A stretch of 64,000 nt of DNA, taken from positions 425,324,240 to 425,388,239 of the forward strand of contig OV050030.1 of NCBI GenBank assembly GCA_920105625.2. The letters are read 5' to 3'. Source of the stretch: Clusia tigrina. Lineage: Eukaryota > Arthropoda > Insecta > Diptera > Clusiidae. Position numbers and translations under genes: made by a program. Under the pieces are notes generated by a model that was given only the letters and a program-made list of their open reading frames with translations, did not search any database and was not told where the DNA came from. This document shows, one piece after another, positions 36,943-47,434 of the stretch (position 1 is the first letter of the stretch; each line of letters begins with the position of its first letter).

Positions 36943-37365
36943 GTAAGTTTCCAAAAGAAATTAATACATGGGTATAAAATTTCGAAACAATTTCAAAATT
37001 GCGCGAGCCGCGGATGCTGCGAAAATTGCCCGAGCACGCCTGCGGCAAAAATGCTGCGCGCACTCCACCCGTTTGGGGCTGGAGCGCTGTGGACGTGTCA
37101 ATCAAAAATGTCAAAAATGGTTGCAAAAAGGAATTAAAGAAGTTGTTAAAGCAGAAAAACCAACGATTTGACATAATAAAGTGCGGTGTGGTCGTGTTGC
37201 CGTGTGGCGTGTGGTCACTGCAGCTGTGTCCATAGTTGCTGTCATAAATCTGGTGGCGTCCACTTCGCAGTCCAAGCGCTCACTACTTTGTTGCAGTTGC
37301 ATAATGGCCCCAAGTGTTGTTGTAATTGTGTGAGCCTTGCTTTTGTGGTACTCGTCTCATTGCAG

Positions 37366-37459
37366 ATTGTACGCGCGTATTTTCGAGTTAAGACGCTTGC
37401 GAAGCAATTGCAAAGAAATCCCGTCAACGCATGCGTTCGCCACCTTTGGTCGCGCTTGA
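37366..37459 (+). CDS. Candidate second (terminal) exon for 36731-36942
   Basis: The acceptor ACTCGTCTCATTGCAG ends at 37365. Joined in phase 2 to 36942 it continues Gly then LYARIFELRRLRSNCKEIPS and THAFATFGRA, with a TGA stop at 37457-37459. That gives an 80-residue protein with a 423-base intron. The Arg-rich stretch right after the membrane segment fits the positive-inside pattern. The evidence is only a matching phase and a good acceptor. Another acceptor (TTTTGTCGCTGCAG) lies at about 37526. Confidence 0.35.
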
Positions 37460-37979
37460 ATTACGCGAACAGTCTCTTTGGCTCTTCCGCTATGCCGACG
37501 TAATATTTCTCCATTTTGTCGCTGCAGACAATCAATCGCAACGCGCCATAAAAGTGGCAGCGTTAGATAACGAAATTGTTGTTATCGCCGGACAAATTAC
37601 GAAATTATTATTAGCAATTAAAATGAGCTTCTCAGCCGTTTTGGCCGTTGGGCGGTGGGCATGAGCCTGAAGCAAACTAAGTGCGCACGAAGTGTGCCTT
37701 CCATGTGTGGAATGCCGTGTTGACTTGTTCAGAACGTTGGCTTAAGAGTGGCGTACAAGAAGTGTTCCCCAAACGTGGACAGTTCGTGGAAGCACCAACG
37801 GCATTTTAAATTTTATTTTTATGTGCGGAGTCTAGAAAAAGAGAGTTACAATTAATTAAATAACTACCCTGCCCGTGGCCTAATGGCTTCTTCGATGCTA
37901 GTCGGACTTAAGGAAGATATAGATTCATATGTAATTGAATAATTTTGATTTGCCTTTGGTTTGAGATAATAACCTGAAC
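37460..37979. other. Unassigned DNA, possible 3' UTR
   Basis: GC-moderate up to about 37800, then AT-rich. No recognised domain. Confidence 0.35.
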
Positions 37980-37983
37980 ATAT

Positions 37984-38483
37984 TGTTACGAAATTGCCCT
38001 CCTGACAATTTACTCTAACTTTCACTACTCGGATTCGTACCACTGGATTGGTTAAATTAAAATAATTCACTTTATTTGATTATTGCAATTTACACACTTA
38101 ATATTAGGCTTAAAGTTTACTTTATTACAAATTGCACTTTATTTAATAATTCATCAATCACTTTATTACTTCTCAATTACTGTAACTTCTACAAGTGAAA
38201 TCCACGATGTACACACTGTTACGATTGCTACTCAGCTGCGTCTCTACTTTAATTGTGTGGTGGCTTATATACCTTTCTTATGGTTGAAGTAGAACGTTCT
38301 AGAATATTCCCCCCACTTCGGTAGAAGTTCGAGAACATTCTTGAATTTTATATACACTTCGAAAGAGGGTTCTTGAGTAAGCTTTTTTTTCGAATAGATC
38401 GTGTCTTGACTTATATACACCTCTATCATTGTGAACTGCACTTAATAGATGTATCCTAAAAGTATGCAATCATGTATGTTTCA
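37984..38483 (-). mobile_element. Solo LTR of a retrotransposon (500 bp)
   Basis: Ends are TG...CA (plus strand TGTTACGAAA ... ATGTTTCA) and both sides carry the 4-bp duplication ATAT (37980-37983 and 38484-38487), as expected for a Ty3/gypsy-type integration. No internal retroviral-like coding region adjoins it, so it is a solo LTR left by recombination. Read on the minus strand it has LTR order: U3 with heat-shock elements (38345-38291), TATATAA (38271-38265), then an R/U5-like AT-rich stretch with AATAAA signals near 38136 and 38070. The superfamily is inferred from the 4-bp duplication only. Confidence 0.8.
38291..38346 (-). promoter_or_regulatory. Two perfect four-unit heat-shock elements (HSF sites)
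   Basis: First array: GAA/TTC units at 38292, 38297, 38302 and 38307 (AGAACGTTCTAGAATATTCC). Second array: units at 38328, 38333, 38338 and 38343 (TTCGAGAACATTCTTGAA). Each alternates with exact 5-bp spacing, the consensus for trimeric heat shock factor. A lone TTC at 38317 is in register with the first array. A TATATAA lies 20 bp away on the minus strand. Confidence 0.85.
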
Positions 38484-38487
38484 ATAT

Positions 38488-38930
38488 AATCAGCAACAAT
38501 CCAACAACTTACAAAAAAAGTTTGTTTGAGTAACTGACATTTTACTCAACATCAGGCCAAACTCAAAAAGTGGTGCCTATTGTAGGGTGTATCATCCAAT
38601 TATTCTTATCAGACTGACTGCAAAACTGGACTGTTGTTCTGCAGTCGATAGTTGTATATTCGTATAACGGATTCTCTTATGCAAAGTTGTTATAAAGACG
38701 TATTGGGAGATCACATACTAGACAGGATTCAACCTGGCGACTACACGACCGCAAACCTAGCATCAATAGACTGCATAAGTCGGCTTCCTGGAAATGAAAG
38801 ATGTGTTTAGCATAATGCATAAAATTAGCCAATAATATTTGCAAATAAAATTTTAGTCTATGAGATTTATAAACTTGGTAAAAGAATAGAGAGAGATTAA
38901 AGAGTGGTCTCAGCCGTGTAGGCATTCGCA
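38488..38930. other. Unassigned DNA
   Basis: No feature recognised. Confidence 0.4.
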
Positions 38931-39235
38931 TAGTCACAGGATTTTTGACTGGTCGTTGCAGAGTATTGAAACACTTACTGTAGATTGTACAACGAGGGCG
39001 AGGAAACAGCAGAGTATTTGTTATGCCACTGTAATGGTATAATATGGACCCGACTACGTTACTTAGGTTCTCACCACCTAGAACCGCGAGAAATTGCGAA
39101 CAAATCTCCCAGAATGATTTTTAAATGCTTAATGAATACTACACTCTCAGAGGATTTGTAACTTATTGAGAGTGTCACAATAGGCCCATTTGAGGCCGCA
39201 GTGACTAGTTAACTAGATCCCGCTCTTCTTTTTAA
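38930..39235 (+). mobile_element. Non-LTR retrotransposon C-terminal tail, frameshifted
   Basis: The plus strand reads VTGFLTGRCRVLKHLL, then after a frameshift EETAEYLLCHCNGIIWTRLR, YLGSHHLEPREI and KCLMNTTLSEDL. This is the TGH...H.LC.C segment found at the end of RNase H-bearing elements. It is 5'-truncated and more diverged than the copies at 16.7 and 20.3 kb. Confidence 0.65.
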
Positions 39236-40560
39236 TCTTAATCTTAGTAAAAGATTTATAAACTTTGGAGACTATTAGGGAGATGAAAGTCTTCTAATTC
39301 TGAGATTACCTCCTATTTGAAATTATGTTACCTACATTCCAGAGGATGCAGTAGTTCTCTAGTTCACAGACCATGAACAGTGCCATGGAAAAGAGTCAAC
39401 CCGAGTTTGTGGAAATATTTTACATCAGGTTACGCAATTGTCAATCCCTGTTCGCCTGCATTCCAAACACAGCAGAACCGTTTTTCAGCAAACCTTTAAA
39501 TGCATGCAACCCAGCAATTAGACTTGTGCTGTTTATTTTGGTGCGGCTTAACTGAGCCCATATATGGCAAGTCGCTGGCTGCACGTGCATAAAAGGAACG
39601 GAAAACCCGTCAACTGTGAAGTGCCAAAACATTAGAACGGAAGTGACCAGTCGTGGTTCATGGCGGCAAAATGCATGAATATGGTGCGAGTACCATAAAT
39701 GAATGAGGGAAACAATGCCACGGGAGAAGAGCAACGAAGCCAAATGTGTACGAGTACAGGCATCCATGCATTCAGCAAGAGAAATACTCGTAATCGGGTT
39801 TCAAACTGGAAAACACTCTCTGTAACATTTATGTTACAAATAGTTTCAAGTATTTGTAAGAGGGGCGTGGATAGTCCAACTTGTAGACTGAACAGTTCGT
39901 TGTTATGAATCAGAACCCGAGTTGGTGGCATTTAATGGCAACTCCTCCACACCCAGGAGTTAAGAGATTAAACGACTTGGTGGGGCTTGAAGATATTTTA
40001 TAGTACTCTCAATGAGCTGATTAGATTGCTAACCTGAGAATTAATATGGACCCTCTCTTTCTAATCATTCTTGACTACAATTTTGTTTTAACTAAAAACT
40101 TGAGTGTGAAGATTTTTTCGTATGTTTAGTTGATGATTATATGAGGCTCGATTTATACTTTGATTTCCGTAGATAGTAATTCCAGTTCTCTGCTGTATAA
40201 TCATGGAAAAAAGGTGCCAACAAAATTTTCCCTGGTAAGAGAAAAATAGTACTGAGAAACAGCAAGAGTAGTGTACAATTCAGTTTAGTTGCAGATTTTG
40301 GTAGAAAAACTGTCGTAGTTAGTCCTGATAAATATATCATGAGATAAGGAAATTTGATTTAGAGACACAACAGAACTGATAAGATATCCAAATCTTTTAT
40401 AAGATAGCTTTAAAAGTAATGTTAGAAATTAGCTAACTATGGGAGCCTTACAATTCTTCAGAGAAGGATGAAACGCTTTAAAAATCGACTTCAATTAGCC
40501 GGCGATTTGTTGACCTAGCTAAAGTCTTTGAAAACTAGTATACGCCTAGTGTCCACAAAT
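39236..40560. other. Unassigned non-coding DNA
   Basis: About 1.3 kb with no domain or array recognised. 39370-39640 is slightly GC-richer, with no convincing coding frame. Confidence 0.4.
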
Positions 40561-41400
40561 GGTCCCCAACTAGCTGAAAGCACTGACTGGAAGCATTATC
40601 AGATGACAGTGGAACATTTAACATAACCACAGAAAGAAGAATCTTTATCCTCAGTCATAATACCGCTTAATTTTCCCCATGGCATAGGACACTGTCTGAA
40701 CTACTGTCCTCTAATAATCCCCAGCTAACTGAAAGTATAGACTGGAAGTATCATCAGATGACAGTGGAACATTTCACATAACCACAGAAAGAGGAAACAT
40801 GTTCCTCAGTCCTATTTCCATCATGACTTTACAGCCATCTAGTTTTGTCTTAAGGTCAAGGCTATACTTCCGCAGGTTCAGGCTATACTTCTGCAGGTCC
40901 AGATTATACTTCCGCAGGTCCAGGCTATACTTCCGCAGGTTCAGGCTATACTTCCGCAGGTTCAGGCTATACTTCTGCAGGTCCAGGCTATACTTCTGCA
41001 GGTCCCGGCTATACTTCTGCAGGTCCGGGTTATACTTCTGCAGGTCTAGACTGTACTTCTGCAGGTCCCGGCCATACTTCTGCAGGACCAGGCTATACTT
41101 CTGCAGGTCCAGGCTGTGTATATTTCATTAAGATATCTCTAACGTTGAGGGAAAAAGTGGTCACAGACGGACGGACAGTCAAAAAATGATTATATTCATT
41201 ATATGTGCATACCTGCTATCATGGAACACTCTCTGAACTGTTGCCCACTAATGATCCCCAGCTTACTTAAGCATAGACTGGAAGCATAATCAGATGACAG
41301 TGGAAACTTTTAAATAACCTCAGAATGGGAAAACATATTCGTCAGTCCTATTGCCACTTCAATTTCCACCATGATTGTGAACATCATGAAGAAATTTCAA
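40561..41400. repeat. About 150-bp repeat in three copies, one split by a 21-bp array
   Basis: Words CCCAGCTAACTGAAAG, GACTGGAAGCATTATCAGAT and GACAGTGGAACATTT recur at about 40565, 40720 and 41255, each followed by ACCACAGAAAGA-like sequence and CCTCAGTCCTAT. The 21-bp minisatellite lies between the second and third copies. Confidence 0.8.
40850..41118. repeat. 21-bp minisatellite, unit TACTTCTGCAGGTCCAGGCTA
   Basis: About 13 copies (unit TACTTCTGCAGGTCCAGGCT plus A); CCGCAGG and CTGCAGG variants segregate to the left and right parts. As 21 is a multiple of three, the plus strand encodes a 7-residue repeat (LYFCRSR), judged an artefact. Confidence 0.92.
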
Positions 41401-41800
41401 CTGTAATGATCGAAATGAACAGTTTTCTGTGAAATCAATCCTGCTTAAACTGCCGCATTCCTACCAACAAGAAATGCTCAATCCACAGAAACCCCCTTAA
41501 AATATAAAATTTATATTCTTATGTAATTAATACACAATATTTTCACAAAAATATTTTGCAACATATTTTAAATTGAAAAAAACTATTTCCAAAATATGCC
41601 AACTGCGCTTTCTACGAGGAATCAAACCAAAAATTCAAAGCGAGCCGGAATCAAATAACATCCGCAAACACCGAAAAAACCCTATTCCAATCACGTCGTT
41701 CCCCCTCTGCTCAGCCTACTAGAATTACAGTAAATGCTTTTAGAATTGTTTTTTGTTTGATTGTCTCTCTTTTTCTGCTTTTTTTGGTCTCTCCAATTCT
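41401..41800. other. Unassigned AT-rich DNA
   Basis: No feature recognised. Confidence 0.4.
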
Positions 41801-42650
41801 CTTTCGTTTCCTGTCAACCGCCAACACACCACACCACGCTCAGCTCACCCTGACGCACCTGTTGGCCACTTCAGTACGGCAGCAAAGTTGAACACGAAAC
41901 GCGTCTTCACTGCGAAGCGGAAAGTGTAGCAACAGATATTATTTTGTTACTATTACAATTTAGTTATTATTAAAACTTACAATATAAAATCTGTTCAGGC
42001 CGCCCGCCGCCATTCGAAGGCAGTAGCAGCGGCAACTGAGCGCCTCATGTGATGAGCCTGGAATTTTTTGCATATCCGCGCAGGTACGCAGTGAGCAATT
42101 TTGTGCCACTTTATTCGACTCGCAATTACGTAGCATTTTGCTGTAAACAAATATCAAGCAGACGTGAAAAACAATGCACTAAAAACACTAAACTGCAGTT
42201 GGCAGAGCGGCTCTGCAGCACCCACCCACCCCCCGCGAAAGCCGCCGACGACAGGTGCAATTAAATGTTTGATTAACGCGGGTGCAAGTGAAAATTTGCC
42301 GCAAATGAATTTGCAAACTGAGGCAAATTCCCATAATCGCTTGGCGCGTAACTGAGTGTATGAGTGTGTGTTGTGTGTATGTGTGTCAGTATTTTGTGTA
42401 CGTGTGTGTGTGTATGTATACATATTTGAGAAATAATTACAAAAATAGTCCAATGTCAGCTGCGTCTCTTTAGCAGCCGTTCGCTCGGAGTGTGACGCAA
42501 CGCATTTGAAAATAATAAACAAACTCCAGTGGACCGCAACGGATACGGTCGCCGGTATGAAGTGCGATCTGACCCCAGTTGTAGAGGTCCAGCAGTTTCT
42601 CTCCGGTTTGCTTGGCTTTGGTTTTCCTTTTAATGTGTAATTAAGTTTTA
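41801..42650 (+). promoter_or_regulatory. GC-richer island, possible promoter and leader; 27-codon small ORF
   Basis: GC-rich patches near 41825-41930, 42000-42060 and 42210-42250 contrast with AT-rich flanks. A GT-rich run is at 42355-42422. CAAACTCCAGTGGACCGC at about 42519 is initiator-like. Further on, ATG 42557 opens a 27-codon frame (MKCDLTPVVEVQQFLSGLLG) to TAA at about 42638. Whether it is translated is unknown. A non-coding first exon is possible. Confidence 0.3.
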
Positions 42651-42960
42651 ATTTTAATAAAGTGGCGGATTAGAAGCGTGCGATCTATCGCTTGGAACTT
42701 GGGCACCCAGCAGGTTTACTACGTAGTCTGAGATTCATGTAGATACGCCACAAATTGAATGTATTTTTAATCATAAACAAAGGGGTACAACTTACAGTAA
42801 AAATGTTGATGAAAGCCTATTTTGTAGTATTATATAAATTAACAAAATTAGTTGGCACCCAATTAAACAAATTAGACAATTATGCTCACAAAGTAATTAC
42901 CATGAGAATATATTTCCCAGTTGTAGAGGATAATCTCGTAGATTTACATTGAAATCCTTA
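42651..42960. other. Unassigned AT-rich DNA
   Basis: No feature recognised. Confidence 0.4.
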
Positions 42961-43143
42961 AGGTGCAGAGTGGCATAAGGCAGAAACGTCAACAGAAACA
43001 GAATCAAGTAAATTTGCAACAGAAACTACGAAATTTACTTACAAAAAATGAGCGTAGGACAAAAGCAACTCTTCGTAGTTGTTGTTGCAAATGTACTGGA
43101 TTATGTTTCTGTTGCCGTTTCTGCCTTATGTCTCTCTGCACCT
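42961..43143. repeat. Long hairpin with 72-bp arms and 39-base loop
   Basis: Arms 42961-43032 (AGGTGCAGAGTGGCATAAGG...) and 43072-43143 (reverse complement AGGTGCAGAGAGACATAAGG...) match at 64 of 72 positions without gaps. Both contain GCAGAAACG and CATTTGCAAC/AATTTGCAAC segments and end in ACTACGAA. The loop is 43033-43071. No flanking duplication is obvious. It could be a foldback MITE or an hpRNA-like locus. Confidence 0.87.
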
Positions 43144-43495
43144 GAAGTTACTCCTTTGAAACAGACAAAAACTAGAACACTCATCAGTTTCCAGCGCAAA
43201 CAGAATGGCAATGGAGTATCCAAGTAGATTTTGCATTTAAATTCACTTCTCTGAAATAGACAGAAATTGGAACACTTGTCAAAGTAAACACCAGACCAAT
43301 GCAGTATTCATGGGAATGTTGTGGGATGAAACAAAGTGCTATCATTCGTTTTTGTTGCAAAAATTATTCTGGATACATTCATTGTTTGAAAGGAAGTTTT
43401 TTAATTTCCGATTTCCAAAGAAATTGCTAAAAGCGAGTGGAACAAAATAGGAATATGAAATGGCCACAATGTGATTCATCTTATATATTTGTCAG
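43144..43495. other. Unassigned DNA
   Basis: No feature recognised. Confidence 0.4.
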
Positions 43496-43499
43496 TACT

Positions 43500-43590
43500 T
43501 GAAAAGCGCCACACCGTAATATCCCAACGGGTCATTAGATGTGCTTTTGGTGAACTAAGCTGCCATTCTAGCTACCTTCGTATAGATTTG
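43500..43590 (+). mobile_element. Non-LTR 3'-UTR remnant (family of 51600-52332)
   Basis: GCGCCACACCGTAATATCCC, AACGGGTCATTAGATGTGCT and TTTGGTGAACTAAGCTGCCA match, in the opposite orientation, the 3' untranslated region of the copy at 51600-51755. Only the last 90 bases were retained: extreme 5' truncation. Confidence 0.75.
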
Positions 43591-43811
43591 TCACGAACCA
43601 ATTGCTAAAAAAGTTAAATATTAAACTGCTCATTTGAATATGTTCATTTCTCTACTTACCAACAGTTTCAAGTGGGGTATAAAGTAACAGAATAGCCAAT
43701 AATATTTTGAGCAGGTCTCCATGTCACCCTAATTCTGTTGGCTTGTGTTTAATATTGGTTTGTCCAATTTTTTATGCGATACTAGATTTCCTTTTATTTA
43801 ATACTACTAAT

Positions 43812-44002
43812 TTAGTGACCTAGTGGTAAGCATGGTAGACTCAGACGCAGAGGATCGTAGGTTCAAATCCTGCCCCGGGCTCGGTCTCAAAAATGCATCT
43901 TTCTAAACAATCTTTTGTTTTCGAGTCGAAGGCCTTAGTTGCAAGTACTCATTATTCTACCCCTGGCAGTCAGATATAATTATGGTGTACGATATAATAA
44001 TA
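43812..44002 (+). mobile_element. tRNA-derived SINE, nearly complete
   Basis: The head GACCTAGTGGTAAGCATGGT resembles a tRNA D-arm/A box. TAGGTTCAAATCCTGCC is the T-arm/B box (about 43858-43874). The body is GGTCTCAAAAATGCATCTTT, TTCGAGTCGAAGGCCTTAGT and GTACTCATTATTC, with a tail GGTGTACGATATAATAATA. It is one of the two copies retaining both internal pol III promoter boxes. Confidence 0.88.
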
Positions 44003-45346
44003 CTTTCATCCTAACTTTGCTGGTTACAGTTATTCCAATTCCTCTCTGTTCCAGTGTTGTCAGTATAAAACTTAAGCTCGGGTTTTATTTGTTTATTTAT
44101 AGCGGGACTATTTTAAAACAGTTCTGGAGCAAAATTTATTCTGATGAAAGTTTTGTTTATTAAACAAATATCACATTATTTCCCGCATATTGATATTATA
44201 ACAAGTTTCTCTTCCTTTTTATCGTCAACACTGTTTTGTTTTTGTTAGCAACACTCTTCTGTTTGCTGATAGGGAAGATTCAAAAATTAATAGACGAAAA
44301 TATTAAGCATACTTTTAGGCGGGCTTTAAAACTTTCAAATGTTTATAAACATTGTTGATGCAACACACAAGCAAAAACCGCATAAAACGACTGACTGCTT
44401 TATGTTTGGATTTTAATGGACATAATATAGGGATGCAACACTAGAACTATATTCAAAGGGTATGGTAGGTATTCAAACACAGTGGCTTAAGGAGGATGAC
44501 CCCCCTAATATATTTTAAACTGTTTTGCCCAAATTGTGATACAAAAATTAACTTTTTCAGATTAATAGAATATAATTTTATTTAGAGTTACTTTCTTAAA
44601 TTTCTGCATTTTTAATCTGGGCACCATACAATATGAATAAATTAATTAAGCAGCTATTCTGTACCATATCCAACAGTTTATAACCATATCTATAAAACTG
44701 TCTAAGTTTAAAAAAGTCTGAAACCACTTCGAATTCAAATTAATTATTAAAGTACTCGGCAGTTAAAAGAGCATGACCATGGGGACAACAAATGGCCCGT
44801 TTGCCAAATAGTCATATTCCTCCGAAGCAATCGGCTCATGAAAGTTTAGCCTACTTAGTCCAGCGCTTGAATGGCTGCCAATGCTAGCCTAGCATAAGCC
44901 AGTGATTACGCACCAATACACACACAACAAACGTGCTGCATGTGAATGCGTGCGTGTTGAGCAGTATTTCACTCCTAAGCATAATTTCACTGACGAGGTT
45001 ATTGGCTTCGCCATGACGTGGAATTGCACTTGCATGCAGCTAATAGGAAAGCATTGCATTTGTGTATGTGTGAGTGTGTGTCCGGTATTAAACTACCAAC
45101 AACCCAGTAGGAAGAGCCAAGTGTTGGAGACCATTATTGAAGGTCTTCTCTCGCAGTTACTCATCAAAAAGGTTTCATGCAATTTCCACTTTTTTCTCGT
45201 CTTTTTTATCTGAAACGGCGCAAAAAGCCAATTTTGCGTTCAAACTAGTTTTAGAAGATCTTCTCAATGGAACGTCGTTGTCGCTTATACAGGAAACCCT
45301 AATGACACGCTGGGCAGACGTCTACTTTATATAGAAGGGGGGTAGG
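44003..45346. other. Unassigned AT-rich DNA
   Basis: About 1.3 kb with no feature recognised. 44880-45080 has a short GC-richer patch with GTGTGTGTG-like words. Confidence 0.4.
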
Positions 45347-45422
45347 CCGTACAACCGCCGAAGAAGGAGGTCTCCAAGCACTCAGGCATTGATGCCCATT
45401 GTACTGAAGTCTACTTTAGTAT
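45347..45422. repeat. Dispersed repeat copy 2 (pair with 31087-31166)
   Basis: GTAGGCCGTACAACCGCCGA, AGGAGGTCTCCAAGCACTCA and GGCATTGATGCCCATTGTAC align with 31087-31166 in the same orientation. Confidence 0.75.
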
Positions 45423-46905
45423 TAAAATTCAAGCAATTGCTCAGATAATATTTTTACTAAGTGTACACTTCAGTCACTATTTAGCAGAACACGTGTTTTT
45501 AAACTTCACAATGGAAAAATTCAATTTATTCATGTCAAATTAAATTTATTATGAAAGTTTTTTTATTCTTCCTAAAATATGTTTTATTTGTCATTTCACA
45601 ACGAAAAACAGTATAATACACAATATAATATAGTACAACTAGTAGATAATCAAAAACAACAAATAAGCCTTACCCAAAACCTTCTTCTTACTTCGGTTAA
45701 TTACAATCTGACTCCTTCTACTAAGTCTTTCTGAAATTAATTATCATTTTATTTATTTATTATATATCGATATGCATAAAATCTTTAAAAAAATATGTTT
45801 AAACCTCGAATTACTAGTAGTAAGTAGCGTTGTTCTTAACATTAGTCTACTAGGTTTTGAACACGCAGCACTAATTTACTTTTCTAAAGTTTTTTGGCCC
45901 CATAAAATACATTTTACCAGAATATTTGGCTCCTAATCGTTTCTGAAATATTTCAATGTTGGCAATATTTTCAAAAAACTATTGATTTATTTTGAACAGT
46001 AAACAGTTGTTGATTATCCTATTTGACAAAAATATGTTCGCAAACTATGGTTGAACATAAATACATGAAACCGGTCCGAACATATACAAGGAAACATTTT
46101 TAGCCTTTAGCCCAAAGAAAACGTTTAGTTTTCACCGGAAATAGCGTATGATGATTACCCAATATCTCAGAAATGATCGGACCTAGATTTTATGCAGGCA
46201 GACTTGTATTTAGGAGGCCAAAAGACTTTAGCAGATGCGATTTGCTCTCTGTAGCAAAAAAAAAGCATCGAAATTTGTAAATTAGTTTAATAATAATTGA
46301 TTAATTAATTCCTTCTCATATAGTGTAGGACATATGTAAGCAGAGACCATGTATTCTCTGTCTGTAAGTCGGTCTAACATGGCTTCACCCTCCTTTTTTG
46401 CTTCTTTCACTTTACACTACTGTCATTCAATGAAAAGGAGCTGCTCAATTCCCTACTGGGGACTCGTTACTGATTAGTGTATGTGCACATGTGTGAGTAA
46501 GTGTGTGCTTAATTTACAAAACGCTTTGCTATGCAATTAGATATCGAAAATCGAAAGTACTCTTTCCCGCACTCCCAAGACAACAGGTGCTCGACTCTCT
46601 CTCCCTCTCTTTCTCATCCACATGAAGCGATGAATGGATGGCTTGATGCACTTTGTGGTTGATTGTTGTTGTATAATTTGTACAATCGTTGCATAAGCGA
46701 TTTATTTGATTTATGAACGTTTTAATTATGAAACGCGAAACGCAGCTGAAACCTGATCAGAATAGAAATTATTTATAGAAATTAATTCAAATAGAAATTA
46801 GTAATTTTATAATAAAAATGATGCAAGCATAGAAATGAGAAGTTTGTAATTTCAAATCGGATATTAATATTCATGTGATATTTTATAAAAACCTGTATTT
46901 TGTTT
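45423..46905. other. Unassigned AT-rich DNA
   Basis: About 1.5 kb with no gene or array recognised. Confidence 0.4.
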
Positions 46906-46910
46906 AAAAA

Positions 46911-47065
46911 GGTTTATTTTATGTTCATAGTAAATCAGGCTTAGTCAGCATAGGGGCAGCATCTACAGTCAAATCATCACGTGTTTCTTCTACCGATTTG
47001 CACGATAGTTCCATGAACTGAGACGTCATTGCTGATGCAACAGTTACCAAGCGATACGAAATTAT
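46911..47065 (-). CDS. Possible 3'-terminal coding piece with adjacent poly(A) signal (uncertain)
   Basis: The minus strand is open for 45 codons from 47062 to a TGA at 46927-46925, reading YRLVTVASAMTSQFMELSCK then SVEETRDDLTVDAAPMLTKP DLL. The residue composition looks protein-like. Within about ten bases after the stop is AATAAA (minus strand, about 46917-46912), as in compact transposons or short-3'UTR genes. There is an in-frame stop immediately upstream (47068-47066), so it would need an acceptor or be a truncated pseudogene. I do not recognise the family and could be seeing chance. Confidence 0.3.
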
Positions 47066-47069
47066 TCAC

Positions 47070-47430
47070 AATAGACAGAAGACATATAAAACGAAAATAG
47101 AAGAAGCTCCAAAACAATCATAGTTGAAAAATGTGGTTTTTTATACAAATTGGACCACTATTCTCGTTACTTTTCTGACAAGTGCAAAAACAACCTGAAA
47201 AATGGGTTTTTGGAAAACATATTAAACAAAATAATATTAATTATAAATAATAACAATAAATAAAATTAATAAATAATAATCATAAATAATAATAATAAAT
47301 ATAAATAATAATAAAAAAATGATAATAATAAATAAAATATATAAAAAAAAATCATAAATAATATTAATAAATAATAATCATAAATAAAATTAATAAATAA
47401 TAATCATAAACAATATTAATACATAATAGT
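47070..47430. repeat. AAT/AATA simple-sequence tract
   Basis: From about 47220 to 47450 the sequence is AATAATAATCATAAATAATA-like. The retrotransposon relic begins within its right edge, so the tract may have been its target. Confidence 0.7.
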
Positions 47431-47434
47431 CATA

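Noticed and set aside
40799..41131. 110-codon frame of LYFCRSR repeats
   Set aside because: A 21-bp minisatellite is a multiple of three; no unique sequence, splice or start signal.
42519..42560. Initiator plus downstream promoter element
   Set aside because: The initiator-like CCAGTGG is weak and the +28 to +32 bases (GTATG) do not fit the DPE consensus; kept only as part of a low-confidence island.
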